Source: an uncultured Bacilli bacterium
Lineage (GTDB): Bacteria; Bacillota_I; Bacilli_A; RF39; UBA660
Direction of reading: 5' to 3'
Length of the DNA stretch: 64,000 nucleotides
NCBI GenBank assembly: GCA_934090685.1
Contig: CAKOJN010000003.1
Location: forward strand, 1 to 64,000
The translations under genes and the position numbers were made by a program. Each line of letters begins with the position of its first letter. Position 1 is the stretch's first letter. The notes under the pieces are model-generated. The model searched no databases. It saw nothing but the letters and a program-made list of their open reading frames with translations, and had not been told where the DNA came from. Shown here piece by piece: positions 34,958 through 44,780 of the stretch.

Positions 34958-35239
34958 TTATTTTGACATATTTTTTGTAAAATATTTTGAGTATGAGTAA
35001 AAAGACATTATGAATGTAACTATCAAAAAGTAATTGTTAATTATGCCATCATTTATTTGTCTAAAAATATAAAAATATATTAATGCTATATTTATTGTAA
35101 ATAATAGTGAATTTAAAAATTTGTATATAGTTTTATTTTTATATATTAATTTATATATTTTAAAAAATACAATTCCTATAAAATATCCATAAATAAAAGA
35201 AAAGGCAAATGACAATATTTGCTCAGTTAAACTCATCAT
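34958..35239 (-). CDS. yabQ: Spore cortex protein YabQ
   Basis: A 93-aa protein with three to four hydrophobic helices and the YabQ start (SLTEQILSFAFSFIYGYFIGI). In Bacillus, YabQ sits in the outer forespore membrane and is needed for cortex formation. Its start overlaps yabP by 4 bases. It is shorter than Bacillus YabQ at the C-terminus. Confidence 0.85.
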   Translation of the reverse strand: MMSLTEQILSFAFSFIYGYFIGIVFFKIYKLIYKNKTIYKFLNSLLFTINIALIYFYIFRQINDGIINNYFLIVTFIMSFYSYSKYFTKNMSK

Positions 35240-35526
35240 TTAAATAACCTTGACATTATACTTTCTGTTTTTAGTTTTTTAATATCATCTAAATAGTTTA
35301 CTGATATTATTTTACCTTTTATAGATAAATTGCCTCTAAATGTATCCAATTTTAATAATTCTAAATTATCTCCTTTTATTATTATAGGTCCCATGATACT
35401 ATCTACAAAAAATTCATTATCATCAAAACTATTTAATTTTTTAATTCCTGATAATACAATATTTTTTCTTTCTGTTATTGTAATTAAGTGACTAAAAGAG
35501 TCAGTTAATTCTTTATTTTTATCCAT
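35236..35526 (-). CDS. yabP: Spore protein YabP
   Basis: A 96-aa soluble protein of the YabP/YqfC family, with HLITITERKNIVLSGIKKLNSFDDNEF and GNLSIKGKIISVNYLD. It is a mother-cell sporulation gene of the sigma-E class in Bacillus, paired with yabQ as here. I start at ATG 35526, with AGGGTG upstream; a longer frame to 35562 runs through the spoVG terminator. Confidence 0.88.
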   Translation of the reverse strand: MDKNKELTDSFSHLITITERKNIVLSGIKKLNSFDDNEFFVDSIMGPIIIKGDNLELLKLDTFRGNLSIKGKIISVNYLDDIKKLKTESIMSRLFK

Positions 35527-35563
35527 ATTTTTCACCCTAGTTAATAATATGTTATTTACCATG

Positions 35564-35588
35564 AAAAAAGACTGCCTAAACAGTCTTT
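35564..35588 (-). terminator. Terminator after spoVG region / upstream of yabP
   Basis: An 8-bp stem AAAGACTG/CAGTCTTT (35567-35574 with 35581-35588) with a six-U tail on the minus strand. It lies between spoVG (ends 35598) and yabP, so yabP needs its own promoter or read-through. Confidence 0.8.
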
Positions 35589-35597
35589 ATATCATTT

Positions 35598-35882
35598 TTA
35601 TTCATCTTTACTTTCTACTTGAACATCTTCTGCTTTTTCATAAGCATCTAATATTTCTTTTTCAAACATAGTTCTTACTTCTTGGTTGATTGGATGAGCT
35701 ATATCTTTGTATTCACCTACAGGTGTTTTTCTACTTGGCATAGCAATAAATAAACCATTATCACCTTCGATGATTCTAATATCATGAATAGCTATTGCAT
35801 TATCAACTACTACTGAAGCAATTCCTTTCATACGAGAATTTTCTCTTTCAACCTTACGAATCTTTACTGATGTGATTTCCAT
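35598..35882 (-). CDS. spoVG: Septation/RNA-binding regulator SpoVG
   Basis: A 94-aa protein with the SpoVG core [29 protein letters not shown] and [22 protein letters not shown]. SpoVG binds nucleic acids and affects septation, competence and virulence genes in Bacilli. AAGGAGG lies 7 bases upstream. It is not restricted to spore formers. Confidence 0.97.
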   Translation of the reverse strand: MEITSVKIRKVERENSRMKGIASVVVDNAIAIHDIRIIEGDNGLFIAMPSRKTPVGEYKDIAHPINQEVRTMFEKEILDAYEKAEDVQVESKDE

Positions 35883-35963
35883 AAAGTACCTCCTTAATAA
35901 ATGCTAATTCAATTATAATACAAATAGTTTAAAATATCAATAATTAATTAAATTATGAAAAAA

Positions 35964-36176
35964 TTATATTTTTGTTAATATTACTACTTTGGTAATAACA
36001 TCAGCATATGTAAATGATTTTATTCCTCTATCAGTTTCTACTGTAAATAAATTTTGATGAATCTTTTTAATTTTTCCTTCATAATACTCATATTTATTTC
36101 TTCCTAAATTAATCTTAATTTTCAATTTAAAATCTTGTAATTCTATTATTTTTTTCTTTATATGGTCTATATTCAA
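35964..36176 (-). CDS. veg: Veg protein (DUF1021)
   Basis: A 70-aa SH3-like protein: IDHIKKKIIELQDFKLKIKINLGRNK at the start and SFTYADVITKVVIL at the end match Veg, which in Bacillus promotes matrix-gene expression and spore outgrowth. Start TTG at 36176 has AAAGGA 6 bases upstream and lies 2 bases after the yabG stop. ATG-initiated longer forms would overlap yabG heavily. Confidence 0.85.
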   Translation of the reverse strand: MNIDHIKKKIIELQDFKLKIKINLGRNKYEYYEGKIKKIHQNLFTVETDRGIKSFTYADVITKVVILTKI

Positions 36177-36178
36177 TA

Positions 36179-36946
36179 TTAGTCCTTTCTGGGATATCCT
36201 TTTATCATCATTCCACATACATTTAAACCACCAATCCCATCTTTTCCATACTTTGTTTTATTTAATAAATCTTCTAAATCAACCAAAATATTTTTTTCAC
36301 TTAATGCTAGGTATGACGCTATTATCGCTGGATCTAAAGCATGAATATTAATATGTTTTGGACTTGATGCATATGTAGAACCTGAAAGTATTAAACCCTT
36401 AAAATCACTTTGACAAGCACCTGATACTATTATCAAATCGTTGTGACTAGCTATTTTTTTTCTAACAATTTTAACACTCTCTTTATAATAATCACTATTT
36501 TTATACTTCTTTCCATTTTTTTTATTTTTATAATATGCATCATGACCTGTAATTACTAGTATATTAGGATTATGTTTTTCAACTAGTTTTATAATATTTG
36601 AAGATATTTCACTTTCTTTAAATATATACCCAAATGCTTGTATTTTTTGATTTTTATAATACTCTAAACACTTATCTAAATAATCTTTATCACTATCTAT
36701 ATGTAGAATTATTCCTGGTATATAAAAATAATCATTTGTGTTTAATTTTCTTACTGTGTCACTTACTTCTTTTTTTTTAGGAATTGCACTGAGTACTATA
36801 TCTTCAATTGACGCATCTGCATATAATCTTAACTCTAATCCTTTTAAATAAACCTTATTTCCTATTATTCTGTCAATTTTAAATAATATATCATTTCCAT
36901 ATTTTTTTCTGGATACAATGTCTCCTACTTTAAAACTGTTATTCAT
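36179..36946 (-). CDS. yabG: Sporulation-specific protease YabG
   Basis: A 255-aa cysteine protease of spore formers. It has an N-terminal SH3-like start (FKVGDIVSRKKYGNDILFKID), then PGIILHIDSD, ILVITGHDAYYKN, ASPKHINIHALDPAI and the C-terminal KYGKDGIGGLNVCGMM. In Bacillus it processes coat and germination proteins. A complete YabG strongly supports sporulation in this organism or its recent ancestry. It lies next to veg, as in Bacillus. Confidence 0.95.
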   Translation of the reverse strand: MNNSFKVGDIVSRKKYGNDILFKIDRIIGNKVYLKGLELRLYADASIEDIVLSAIPKKKEVSDTVRKLNTNDYFYIPGIILHIDSDKDYLDKCLEYYKNQKIQAFGYIFKESEISSNIIKLVEKHNPNILVITGHDAYYKNKKNGKKYKNSDYYKESVKIVRKKIASHNDLIIVSGACQSDFKGLILSGSTYASSPKHINIHALDPAIIASYLALSEKNILVDLEDLLNKTKYGKDGIGGLNVCGMMIKGYPRKD

Positions 36947-37091
36947 GCATAATCACCAATTAATACTATTCTTTTTTTATAATAATTATTCCTTTATTTT
37001 TATTGTCTTTTAGTTTTGTTTATAGTAAAATATATATTGATAATATATAATAATATAGGGAAATTTTTCTATTTAGAAGGGATGTGCAAGT

Positions 37092-38963
37092 ATGATATTT
37101 AGTATGGCATTAGGAATAGTCGGTTTGACTTTTTCAGTTATAATACTTTGTTTATATTTTTGGAAAAAAAGAGCAAATGTTGAAGGAACATTGACTACGT
37201 TATTTTATAGATTTTTAGTTATATTTTTAGTTATTCTTGGATTTTATGAAATAGTTTGCGTGGTTTCAATGGCAAATGCCAGTAGTCATCCTATACTAAA
37301 TGAAATTCTCTGCAGGATACATATATTGCTAGATATAATTTGGGCAGCTGTATTTATGGTTTATATTTATTCAGTTACTAGAAATAAAAATGATGATCTT
37401 ATGGAGTATATTAAAAGCAGAAGAGTTCTTGCCATGGTTATTGTAGTCGCAGTAATTATAACTTATATTGCATCATGCATGTTAAAAGTTACTTATCATT
37501 CAGCCGTAAACCCTAACTTTTTTGTAATCGGTGGTCCCGCATTATATCCTGTTTATGTTATTGCAGGAATAGGATGTATAGCAATCACAATAATTATGTT
37601 AAAATTTAAAAATACTTTAGTTAAAAATTTACGTTTTCCAGTAATCTACTTTGTAGTGCTGTTTGCATTTTTAGTTGCAATAGAATTTATATTTTTTGAT
37701 TATAGAGTTAATTATATATATTTTGTTTTCTGTTTTTTACACATGGGAATGTTCTTTACTATTGAAAGTCAAGATAAAAGATTACTTACTCAAGTTGAAA
37801 ATGGTAGAAAGGAAGCAGAAATTGCTAACAAAGCAAAAACTGAATTTTTATCAAATATTTCACATGAAATCAGAACTCCAATGAATACTATATTAGGTTT
37901 TAGTCAAGCATTATTAGAAGAAAATAAATTAACAGAAGATATTGTAAAGAGAGATGCTGTTAATATTAGAGAAGCAAGTGCAAATTTGTTAGAACTGATT
38001 AATAATATTTTAGATATATCAAGAATAGAATCAGGAAAAGAAATAATTGATACAAAAGATTATAAATTAGAGGATTTATTAATGGAAGTAAATAGCATTA
38101 TTTTCTCAAAAATAAGTAAAGATGTTTTAGAATTTAAAATTAATGTTGATCCTAATATTCCTACTATGTATAATGGAGACTCAAATAAACTATATAAGAT
38201 CTTAATAAATGTGTTACTTAATGCAATTACTCATACTAAATTTGGTAGTGTATCATTAGACGTAGGTGGCGCTTATGTTGGAGAATCTTTTAAACTTAGT
38301 TTTGTGATATCAAATAATGGTCATGAAATGACAGAAGCAGAATTTAATAAGAGCTTTGAAGATTTTGCTGAGGGAACTTCTACAAATTGTGCTGTTGATA
38401 GTGTCAAATTAGGTCTTATTGTTGCCAAAAGACTAATTGAAATTGTTGATGGTACTATAGATTTTAAAAATGAAAAAGGCAAAGGCACTAGATATATAAT
38501 TAGTATTGATCAAAAAGTTATAGATGATATGAGAATAGGAAATTTATTTATTGAAAGTAAATTCAGTGATGATAAAGCTTATGACTTCAGCAATAAGAAA
38601 GTCTTAGTTGTTGATGATAATAAAATTAATTTAAAATTAGCGGAAAGATTATTATCACAATTTAATATGAATATTAAAACTGCTGAAAATGGAAAGGAAT
38701 GCATAGATTTAGTAAAAAATAATTCATATGACATTATATTACTTGATCATATGATGCCTGAATTAGACGGAGTTGCTACTGTTCATATTTTAAGAGAATC
38801 TGGAATTACTACTCCTGTTATTGCTTTAACAGCTAATTCTTACACAGGTTCTAAAGATAATTATATTAAAGAAGGATTCACTGATTATTTAGCCAAACCA
38901 ATTCGTTATAAGGATTTGTATAGATTATTGGCAAAATATTTAACAACTCAGGAGGGCAAATAA
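37092..38963 (+). CDS. Hybrid histidine kinase with degenerate ATPase site
   Basis: A 623-aa protein. About seven membrane helices (1-220) are followed by a DHp domain with His258 (SHEIRTP), a HATPase_c-like domain (about 345-475) and a receiver with Asp552 (LLDHMMPELDG). The N box is NAITHTK, and the G1 motif that should read DxGxG is SNNGHEM. The G2 motif is also changed (VKLGLIV for GxGLGL), so ATP binding is doubtful. It may be a pseudokinase that receives phosphate from, or pairs with, the next gene. AGAAGGG lies upstream. It is one base from the next start region. Confidence 0.85.
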   Translation: MIFSMALGIVGLTFSVIILCLYFWKKRANVEGTLTTLFYRFLVIFLVILGFYEIVCVVSMANASSHPILNEILCRIHILLDIIWAAVFMVYIYSVTRNKNDDLMEYIKSRRVLAMVIVVAVIITYIASCMLKVTYHSAVNPNFFVIGGPALYPVYVIAGIGCIAITIIMLKFKNTLVKNLRFPVIYFVVLFAFLVAIEFIFFDYRVNYIYFVFCFLHMGMFFTIESQDKRLLTQVENGRKEAEIANKAKTEFLSNISHEIRTPMNTILGFSQALLEENKLTEDIVKRDAVNIREASANLLELINNILDISRIESGKEIIDTKDYKLEDLLMEVNSIIFSKISKDVLEFKINVDPNIPTMYNGDSNKLYKILINVLLNAITHTKFGSVSLDVGGAYVGESFKLSFVISNNGHEMTEAEFNKSFEDFAEGTSTNCAVDSVKLGLIVAKRLIEIVDGTIDFKNEKGKGTRYIISIDQKVIDDMRIGNLFIESKFSDDKAYDFSNKKVLVVDDNKINLKLAERLLSQFNMNIKTAENGKECIDLVKNNSYDIILLDHMMPELDGVATVHILRESGITTPVIALTANSYTGSKDNYIKEGFTDYLAKPIRYKDLYRLLAKYLTTQEGK

Positions 38964-38964
38964 T

Positions 38965-41367
38965 ATGATTGATTTAAGAGCATTATTAAATTTAGATAAT
39001 AATATTATGGCAAGTTTACTTTTTTCATTTGGTAGTCTTGCATTTATCTCATTTTTAGCTATAACTTATTTATGTAAAGGCAAAAATTTAAATATTAGAC
39101 CAAAACTTTATAGAATAATGATATATTTGGTATTGTTTATATTAGTTACTGGAATAATTAACACTTATCTTATAACATTTGGAGTTAATAATATTTTAAG
39201 CAGGATTATTTATATTTTGCATTGGACTAGTTTCACCACTTGCTTTTGTACATACTATATTTATTGTGTTATTTACTTATCAGATTTAGAAGCAAGTTCA
39301 TTAAATGAACTATGGCAGAAAAGTGCTAAAACTAGAGTTACGGTTGTAATTGCTATTATGATTTTTATTGCATATTTATTTATTCCAACTTCTAATATAG
39401 TGCCTGATAATTTTACTTATTTTGCAGGAAAAGCAGAATATTATATAATGATAATATTGGTGTTAATTGGTGTAACTATTATGTTTGAAACATTTATTTT
39501 AAATAAAAATGCGCCTAGTAGAAGAAAAATTGCTATTTCTTTAGTTATGTTTGCTATGTTAATAATGGCAATAACTCAAGTTTTAGTGCCAAATGTAAGT
39601 TTATATCCACTTGTTTGTTCTGCACATATTTTCTTCTTATATTTTATAATGGAAAATCCTGACATACAAGTTGCTAAGGAAATTGATATATTAAAATCAG
39701 AAATTGACAAATCTAATAGAGCTAAAACAGATTTCTTAAATAATATGTCACATGAAATTAGAACTCCTATGAATGCTATAGTAGGATTTAGTGACTCTCT
39801 ATTAAATACACCAACATTTGATGAAAATATAGCTAGAAACGATATTCAAAGCATTGCTACAGCGAGTAATAATTTGTTAGATATTATAAATAACATCTTA
39901 GATATTTCAAAAATTGAGTCTGGTAAAGAAGTGCTAGATAATAAGGAATACAATATATCTAAACTAATAAATGATTTATCAAATATAATTCAAACAAGAA
40001 TAGGAAATAGTCCAATCAAATTACACATTTATATGGACCAAAATATTCCATCTGTTGTTTATGGTGATTCAACAAAGTTATATCAAGTTCTACTTAATAT
40101 AGCGAGTAATTCTGTAAAATATACTGAGGTTGGTAGAATACAAATATCTTGTGAAGGTGATTATAAGGATAAATTAAACGAAGAGATTATGTTACACTTT
40201 AAAATTTCTGATACAGGATATGGTATTAAAAAAGAAGATTATGATAAAATGTTTGAGAAATTTAGCAGACTAGATAGTGCTATTTCAAAAGAAATTGAAG
40301 GAACTGGATTAGGTTTAGTTATAACAAAAAGATTCGTTGATTTAATGGGAGGTAAAATCTGGTTTACTAGTGAATATGAGGTAGGAACAACTTTCTATAT
40401 TGACGTACCATTAAAAGTAATAGATCCGACGCCTATTGGTGATCTTAAACGTACAAATAACATAGAAAAAGTTAATTCATATTTAGATTGTTCAAATTAT
40501 ACTGCATTGATTGTTGATGATAATAAATTGAATATAAAAGTTGCAGAAAGAATATTGAAGAAATATAATTTTAATATTGACACTGCTGAATCTGGCAAGG
40601 ATTGCGTATTTAAATTTAAATCTGGGAAACATTATGATATAATTTTTCTTGATCATATGATGCCGGAAATGGATGGAATTGAAACACTTCATATATTAAA
40701 AAGACTTGATGACTATTATATACCTCCAATAGTTGCACTTACTGCCAATGCAATCACAGGCATGAAAGAAATGTATTTAAAAGAGGGGTTCGATTCTTAT
40801 CTTTCTAAACCAATAAATGTTTTAGAACTTGATAAAGTAATTCATAAATATTTTGAAAATAGTACAAAATCGACTGTAAAAAATAATATAAAAGAAAATA
40901 ATAATGAATTATTGACAAATGTTGACACTATTGAAGATAAAAAAACAATTATTGAAGAAAAAAATGATATAATAGAGTCAGATAAGGAAGGTAATGAAAC
41001 TATGGAAGAATTTTTAAAAAATAACAATGTAGATTTAGATAAGTCTTTGGAATTTCTTGGAGATATTGAAATGTACAATATTACTATATTGGATTTTAAA
41101 ACAGAATCTTTGAATAAATGGGAAAAAATAAAAGAATGTTTTGATAAAGAAGATATGACTAACTATTCAATATATGTACATGCTTTAAAAAGTGATTGTA
41201 AATACTTAGGATTCATGAAATTAGCTGATATTAGTTATCAACATGAACTTAAAAGTAAAGAAAATGATATTTCATACATAAAAGAACATTACAATGAATT
41301 AGAAACTGAATTCAATAAAATTAAGGACTTAGTTAACACTTATGTTAGTAAATTTAATTTAGGTTAG
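38965..41367 (+). CDS. Hybrid histidine kinase with receiver and Hpt domains
   Basis: An 800-aa protein with the same plan as its upstream neighbour: about seven membrane helices (1-235) and a DHp domain with His263. An intact HATPase (ISDTGYGIKKED, GTGLGLVIT) is followed by a receiver with Asp563, an acidic linker (about 640-680) and a C-terminal Hpt domain with His739 (YVHALKSD). This gives a full internal phosphorelay His-Asp-His. No DNA-binding output regulator is encoded nearby. The pair lies between yabG and ksgA on the strand opposite to the surrounding core genes, which suggests insertion. Confidence 0.9.
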   Translation: MIDLRALLNLDNNIMASLLFSFGSLAFISFLAITYLCKGKNLNIRPKLYRIMIYLVLFILVTGIINTYLITFGVNNILSRIIYILHWTSFTTCFCTYYIYCVIYLSDLEASSLNELWQKSAKTRVTVVIAIMIFIAYLFIPTSNIVPDNFTYFAGKAEYYIMIILVLIGVTIMFETFILNKNAPSRRKIAISLVMFAMLIMAITQVLVPNVSLYPLVCSAHIFFLYFIMENPDIQVAKEIDILKSEIDKSNRAKTDFLNNMSHEIRTPMNAIVGFSDSLLNTPTFDENIARNDIQSIATASNNLLDIINNILDISKIESGKEVLDNKEYNISKLINDLSNIIQTRIGNSPIKLHIYMDQNIPSVVYGDSTKLYQVLLNIASNSVKYTEVGRIQISCEGDYKDKLNEEIMLHFKISDTGYGIKKEDYDKMFEKFSRLDSAISKEIEGTGLGLVITKRFVDLMGGKIWFTSEYEVGTTFYIDVPLKVIDPTPIGDLKRTNNIEKVNSYLDCSNYTALIVDDNKLNIKVAERILKKYNFNIDTAESGKDCVFKFKSGKHYDIIFLDHMMPEMDGIETLHILKRLDDYYIPPIVALTANAITGMKEMYLKEGFDSYLSKPINVLELDKVIHKYFENSTKSTVKNNIKENNNELLTNVDTIEDKKTIIEEKNDIIESDKEGNETMEEFLKNNNVDLDKSLEFLGDIEMYNITILDFKTESLNKWEKIKECFDKEDMTNYSIYVHALKSDCKYLGFMKLADISYQHELKSKENDISYIKEHYNELETEFNKIKDLVNTYVSKFNLG

Positions 41368-41373
41368 TATACT

Positions 41374-41408
41374 AAAAACTCTAATTAAGTTATTTAATTA
41401 GGGTTTTT
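41374..41408 (+). terminator. Terminator after kinase pair
   Basis: A long stem (41374-41388 with 41394-41408) built of TAATTAA/TTAATTA plus three further pairs and a terminal AAAAA/TTTTT. Confidence 0.85.
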
Positions 41409-41412
41409 ATAT

Positions 41413-41443
41413 GAAAAAAATGAACAATAACTTGTCCATTTTT
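41413..41443 (-). terminator. Terminator after WG-repeat-like gene
   Basis: A 9-of-10-bp stem AAATGAACAA/TTGTCCATTT (41418-41427 with 41432-41441) with a seven-U tail on the minus strand (complement of 41414-41420). Confidence 0.75.
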
Positions 41444-42155
41444 AATCAACAAATTTATTTGTTTGTTTATCAAATTTATAAATAGTGCTTACAGATGAAT
41501 TTTTGGTAGTCATCACTACAGTTATTCTATTTTTATTACTAAGTAAAACAAAATCCTCTAAATTATCTATTTCCAATTCTTTTTGAGTTATTATTTTTAA
41601 TTCATTATCATATACAATTAAGGCATTTTCTTTTATAACAAATATATAATTGTCTAATGATTCTATTTTATCAAATTTAAAATTATTTATTATTTTTCCA
41701 CTTTTATCAATTATTCCATATTTATTATCTTTAGATATAATTCCATATTTTTTAACTGATAAAGATGTTGGATATTCATCTAATTTTAATATAGTTTTAT
41801 TAGAAGAAATGTTATATATTAAATATTTTGAATCATCTTTTATTACTATTAAATCATCCTTATCAAAGATAAATTGTTCTGATTGTATATTTTCAACAAC
41901 ACAATCTTTAATACATTTATAAACTGATACTTCCTTTATATCTTTATAAAAATGAATTTTATTATTTTCAATGTTATATTTATAAGTTGAATACTGAATT
42001 TCATTATAATTACTAATTATGTCTTTCAATTCTTTATTTGCTTTATATTTAACCCACCATATAGTTCCAAGTATTACAAGAATAAAAATAAAGCATATTA
42101 TAAATATTATTATCTTATCTATAGTTTCAATTTTTTCCTTTGTATTATCTGACAT
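41442..42155 (-). CDS. Uncharacterised membrane-anchored protein with WG-like repeats
   Basis: A 237-aa protein with one N-terminal helix (about 15-37) and an extracellular beta-rich part. It includes two short repeats KYGIISKDN-KYGIIDKSGKIINNFKF, like WG/KWG repeats of bacterial surface proteins. Two cysteines (VYKCIKDC) lie near 75. It follows the prepilin gene by 10 bases and is probably co-transcribed, so it may assist a pilus-like structure. The family is not recognised. Confidence 0.6.
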   Translation of the reverse strand: MSDNTKEKIETIDKIIIFIICFIFILVILGTIWWVKYKANKELKDIISNYNEIQYSTYKYNIENNKIHFYKDIKEVSVYKCIKDCVVENIQSEQFIFDKDDLIVIKDDSKYLIYNISSNKTILKLDEYPTSLSVKKYGIISKDNKYGIIDKSGKIINNFKFDKIESLDNYIFVIKENALIVYDNELKIITQKELEIDNLEDFVLLSNKNRITVVMTTKNSSVSTIYKFDKQTNKFVD

Positions 42156-42165
42156 ATTATCACCA

Positions 42166-42582
42166 TTATTTTACTTGATTAGCAGCAGCACATTCAAGTT
42201 TATAAGACTCATTTTCTTTAACTTGGGATATTTTTAATTTATCAAAATTATCTGTTGCTTCAATATAATATTTGCCATCAAAGACATTTAAATAAGTAAC
42301 TTTTTCATTCTCAAATAATACGCAGTAATATAATTTTTTTCCAGTTAAATCTAAACAAGTATTATCTTCTGAGTATATATAATTAGTTGGCCTATCAAAA
42401 ATTTTATTTTCGGTTCTTTTTTCTTGAGATTTACTGTAAACCACAGCCACATTATTTAAAAAAGTATTTTTCTTAGAATTTTTATAAAACTTCGCTATTC
42501 TAGGTGTTGCATATGTAATTAAAATAATTAATATCAAAACAACTCCTATAAGTTCAATTAAGGTAAATCCTTTATTATTCAT
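42166..42582 (-). CDS. Type IV prepilin-like protein
   Basis: A 138-aa protein with a classic class III signal: MNNKG then FTLIELIGVVLILIILITYA, with Glu at mature +5. The C-terminal domain has two cysteine pairs' worth of Cys (NTCLDLTG, YYCVLF, KLECAA), as in pseudopilins that form disulphides. It needs a prepilin peptidase and a PilB/PilC-type assembly machine, which are not in the window. Its role could be competence pseudopilus or surface pilus. Confidence 0.85.
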   Translation of the reverse strand: MNNKGFTLIELIGVVLILIILITYATPRIAKFYKNSKKNTFLNNVAVVYSKSQEKRTENKIFDRPTNYIYSEDNTCLDLTGKKLYYCVLFENEKVTYLNVFDGKYYIEATDNFDKLKISQVKENESYKLECAAANQVK

Positions 42583-42638
42583 GCTACCACTCCTATATTA
42601 TATTAATATTTTAACATATTTTAGAGAATATTCAAGTT

Positions 42639-43412
42639 TTATAACTCGTTTGATATTAAAATAAAATCTTCAATTGTTAAACTTTCTGCTCTGTATGTTA
42701 AATCTTTATTTATCTTTTTTAAGATATTTTCAATTTTAATTAAATCATAAGACTTTAGATTATTTTTTAAGTTCTTTCTCTTTTGAGTAAAAGAGTCTTT
42801 TATTAACTTATAAAATACTACTTCATTATTTACTTTATACTTATTGCTTTTCTTAAATTTAATTACTGTACTATCTACTTTTGGAACAGGTTCAAAACAA
42901 TTTTTGCTTACATCGCATACCTTTTCTATGTTAAAATGATACTGTAGAAAAACTGATAATGAATTATATTTTTTAGAATTTGGTTTTGCCATAAATCTTT
43001 CTGCTACTTCTTTTTGAACCATTATTACAATCTCATCTGCATGATTATAATCTATAATTTTATTAATTATAGCAGTTGTTATATAGTAAGGCAAATTACC
43101 AACAAAAATAATTTTTTTGTATTTAGAATAATTTATATAATCACTTAAATTAATGGTTAGAAAATCTTGATATACAATTTTTAATTTATCTGAATCTATT
43201 TTTGATAATATATCTTTAAGTCTAATATCAATTTCAAAACATAAAACATCGCAATTTTTCTTTATAAGTTCTTTTGTAATAGCTCCTGCCCCAGGCCCTA
43301 TTTCTACTATTAAATCATTTTCTCTAACTTCAATTGATTCAATAATTTGATTTATTTTATTCTTATCCATCAAAAAGTTTTGTCCTAAAGACTTTTTATA
43401 ATTAAATTTCAT
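42639..43412 (-). CDS. rsmA: 16S rRNA dimethyladenosine transferase KsgA
   Basis: A 257-aa SAM-dependent enzyme that dimethylates A1518 and A1519 of 16S rRNA. It has FNYKKSLGQNFLMDKNKIN, VEIGPGAGAITKELI and the catalytic NLPYYIT. Start ATG 43412 overlaps the upstream 3D-protein stop (TAATG). The next conserved neighbour in Bacillus, rnmV, is missing upstream. Confidence 0.97.
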   Translation of the reverse strand: MKFNYKKSLGQNFLMDKNKINQIIESIEVRENDLIVEIGPGAGAITKELIKKNCDVLCFEIDIRLKDILSKIDSDKLKIVYQDFLTINLSDYINYSKYKKIIFVGNLPYYITTAIINKIIDYNHADEIVIMVQKEVAERFMAKPNSKKYNSLSVFLQYHFNIEKVCDVSKNCFEPVPKVDSTVIKFKKSNKYKVNNEVVFYKLIKDSFTQKRKNLKNNLKSYDLIKIENILKKINKDLTYRAESLTIEDFILISNEL

Positions 43413-43999
43413 TACTTCCAACCCTCTCTTAAAACTTCAAATTCTAGGTTTTTCACTCTTCCAATTTTTTTAATTGCAGTTTCACTTGAGTCTGTTAATA
43501 AATCTACAACATTTCCGCTAACTCCCCTATCAAGTACAATAGCAATTATTGGTTCTTGGGATATTTTTTTAACGTCAAATTTTAATATTGTTCCACATGG
43601 ATAATTTTTACTACTTGCTACAATTCTTATATTTCCGTATGATTTATCATTGAAATATATTCCATTCTTTATAACATTAGTTCTTGGAGGACATGCTAAA
43701 TAACCACTACACAAAGGACAATCTCCTGAATAACCGGTTAATTCACCCATAAATTTATATAGTGATTTATTTGTTTTATTTATATTATTTATTGCTTCAT
43801 TGTTTCTTATATTTTCTGTAAATAATTTGTTTTGACTTTTTTGAATTATTTCTTTTGAAACAACTTTTGTATTATTTTCATTTGTTGCAGATGATAAAGA
43901 TGTTTCAACAAATGTTTCTTTTTTCAACAGTAAAAAAATTAATAATAAAAATATTGTTTCAATTACCATGATAATTCTACTTTTTATGTATTTCTTCAT
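43412..43999 (-). CDS. 3D-domain cell-wall protein (YabE-related, no G5 domain)
   Basis: A 195-aa exported protein. It has a signal or anchor helix (about 8-25), a Ser/Asn-rich spacer and a C-terminal 3D domain (about 85-190). The key acidic residues are in IAIVLDRGVSG and VVDLLTDSSE, and GYSGDCPLCSGYLACPP adds cysteines that may form a disulphide. 3D domains are related to lytic transglycosylases such as MltA and Rpf-like YabE. It occupies the place of yabE between tatD and ksgA. Confidence 0.88.
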   Translation of the reverse strand: MKKYIKSRIIMVIETIFLLLIFLLLKKETFVETSLSSATNENNTKVVSKEIIQKSQNKLFTENIRNNEAINNINKTNKSLYKFMGELTGYSGDCPLCSGYLACPPRTNVIKNGIYFNDKSYGNIRIVASSKNYPCGTILKFDVKKISQEPIIAIVLDRGVSGNVVDLLTDSSETAIKKIGRVKNLEFEVLREGWK

Positions 44000-44033
44000 A
44001 TACTACTCCAATAAAATTATATAATAGTAGAAT

Positions 44034-44780
44034 TTAAATGTCAAAAATTTTCCTAACATTATTTGATGTGGTATTTATAACTTCTTCAATACTTATATGT
44101 TTTATTTCAGATATTCTTTTTGCAACATAATAAACATTTGATGGGATATTTTTTGTGCCTCTATGCGGTTCAGGTGATAAAAATGGACTATCTGTTTCTA
44201 ATACTATACTTTCCAGATCTATGCTTTCAATTACTTTATATAAGTTTGAATTTTTAAAAGTTAAAACACCTCCTATACCTAAAAAGAAACCCAATTTTAT
44301 GAACTCTTTTGCCATTTCCACACTACCACTATAACAATGAATAATACCTTTAATTTTCTTTGTTTTAAGTATATCAAAACAATCTTGAATAGAATCCCTA
44401 GTATGTACTACAATAGGCAAATTGTACTTGTTAGCTAGGTCTATTTGATTGCTAAATAACTCTTTTTGTTCTGTTCTATTTTTATTATTATGGTAATAGT
44501 CTAAACCTATTTCACCAATTCCATATACTTTATTACTAATTATTATATTTTCTAATTTACTTATCATATTTTCTTTATCAGATATATTATCTGGATGTAT
44601 ACCAACTACAGGAAATAAAATATCATGATGTTTTTTACATATTTCTATTACTTCTTTTGATGTTCTTAGAGAATCACCGCAATTTATTACTGACACAATA
44701 CCTTGTTTTTTAATTTTGTTTACTAATTCATCAATATCTTCATAAAATTCACTTATTATATGTGCATGTGAATCAATCAT
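44034..44780 (-). CDS. tatD: TatD-family metal-dependent DNase
   Basis: A 248-aa TIM-barrel hydrolase with DSHAHI at the start, GEIGLDYYHN, VVHTRD, IHCYSG and ETDSPFLSPEPHRG. These give the full set of metal ligands for 3'-5' exonuclease activity on DNA/RNA. Location before the 3D-protein gene follows Bacillus yabD-yabE. A 4-base overlap couples it to a small membrane protein upstream. Confidence 0.95.
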   Translation of the reverse strand: MIDSHAHIISEFYEDIDELVNKIKKQGIVSVINCGDSLRTSKEVIEICKKHHDILFPVVGIHPDNISDKENMISKLENIIISNKVYGIGEIGLDYYHNNKNRTEQKELFSNQIDLANKYNLPIVVHTRDSIQDCFDILKTKKIKGIIHCYSGSVEMAKEFIKLGFFLGIGGVLTFKNSNLYKVIESIDLESIVLETDSPFLSPEPHRGTKNIPSNVYYVAKRISEIKHISIEEVINTTSNNVRKIFDI

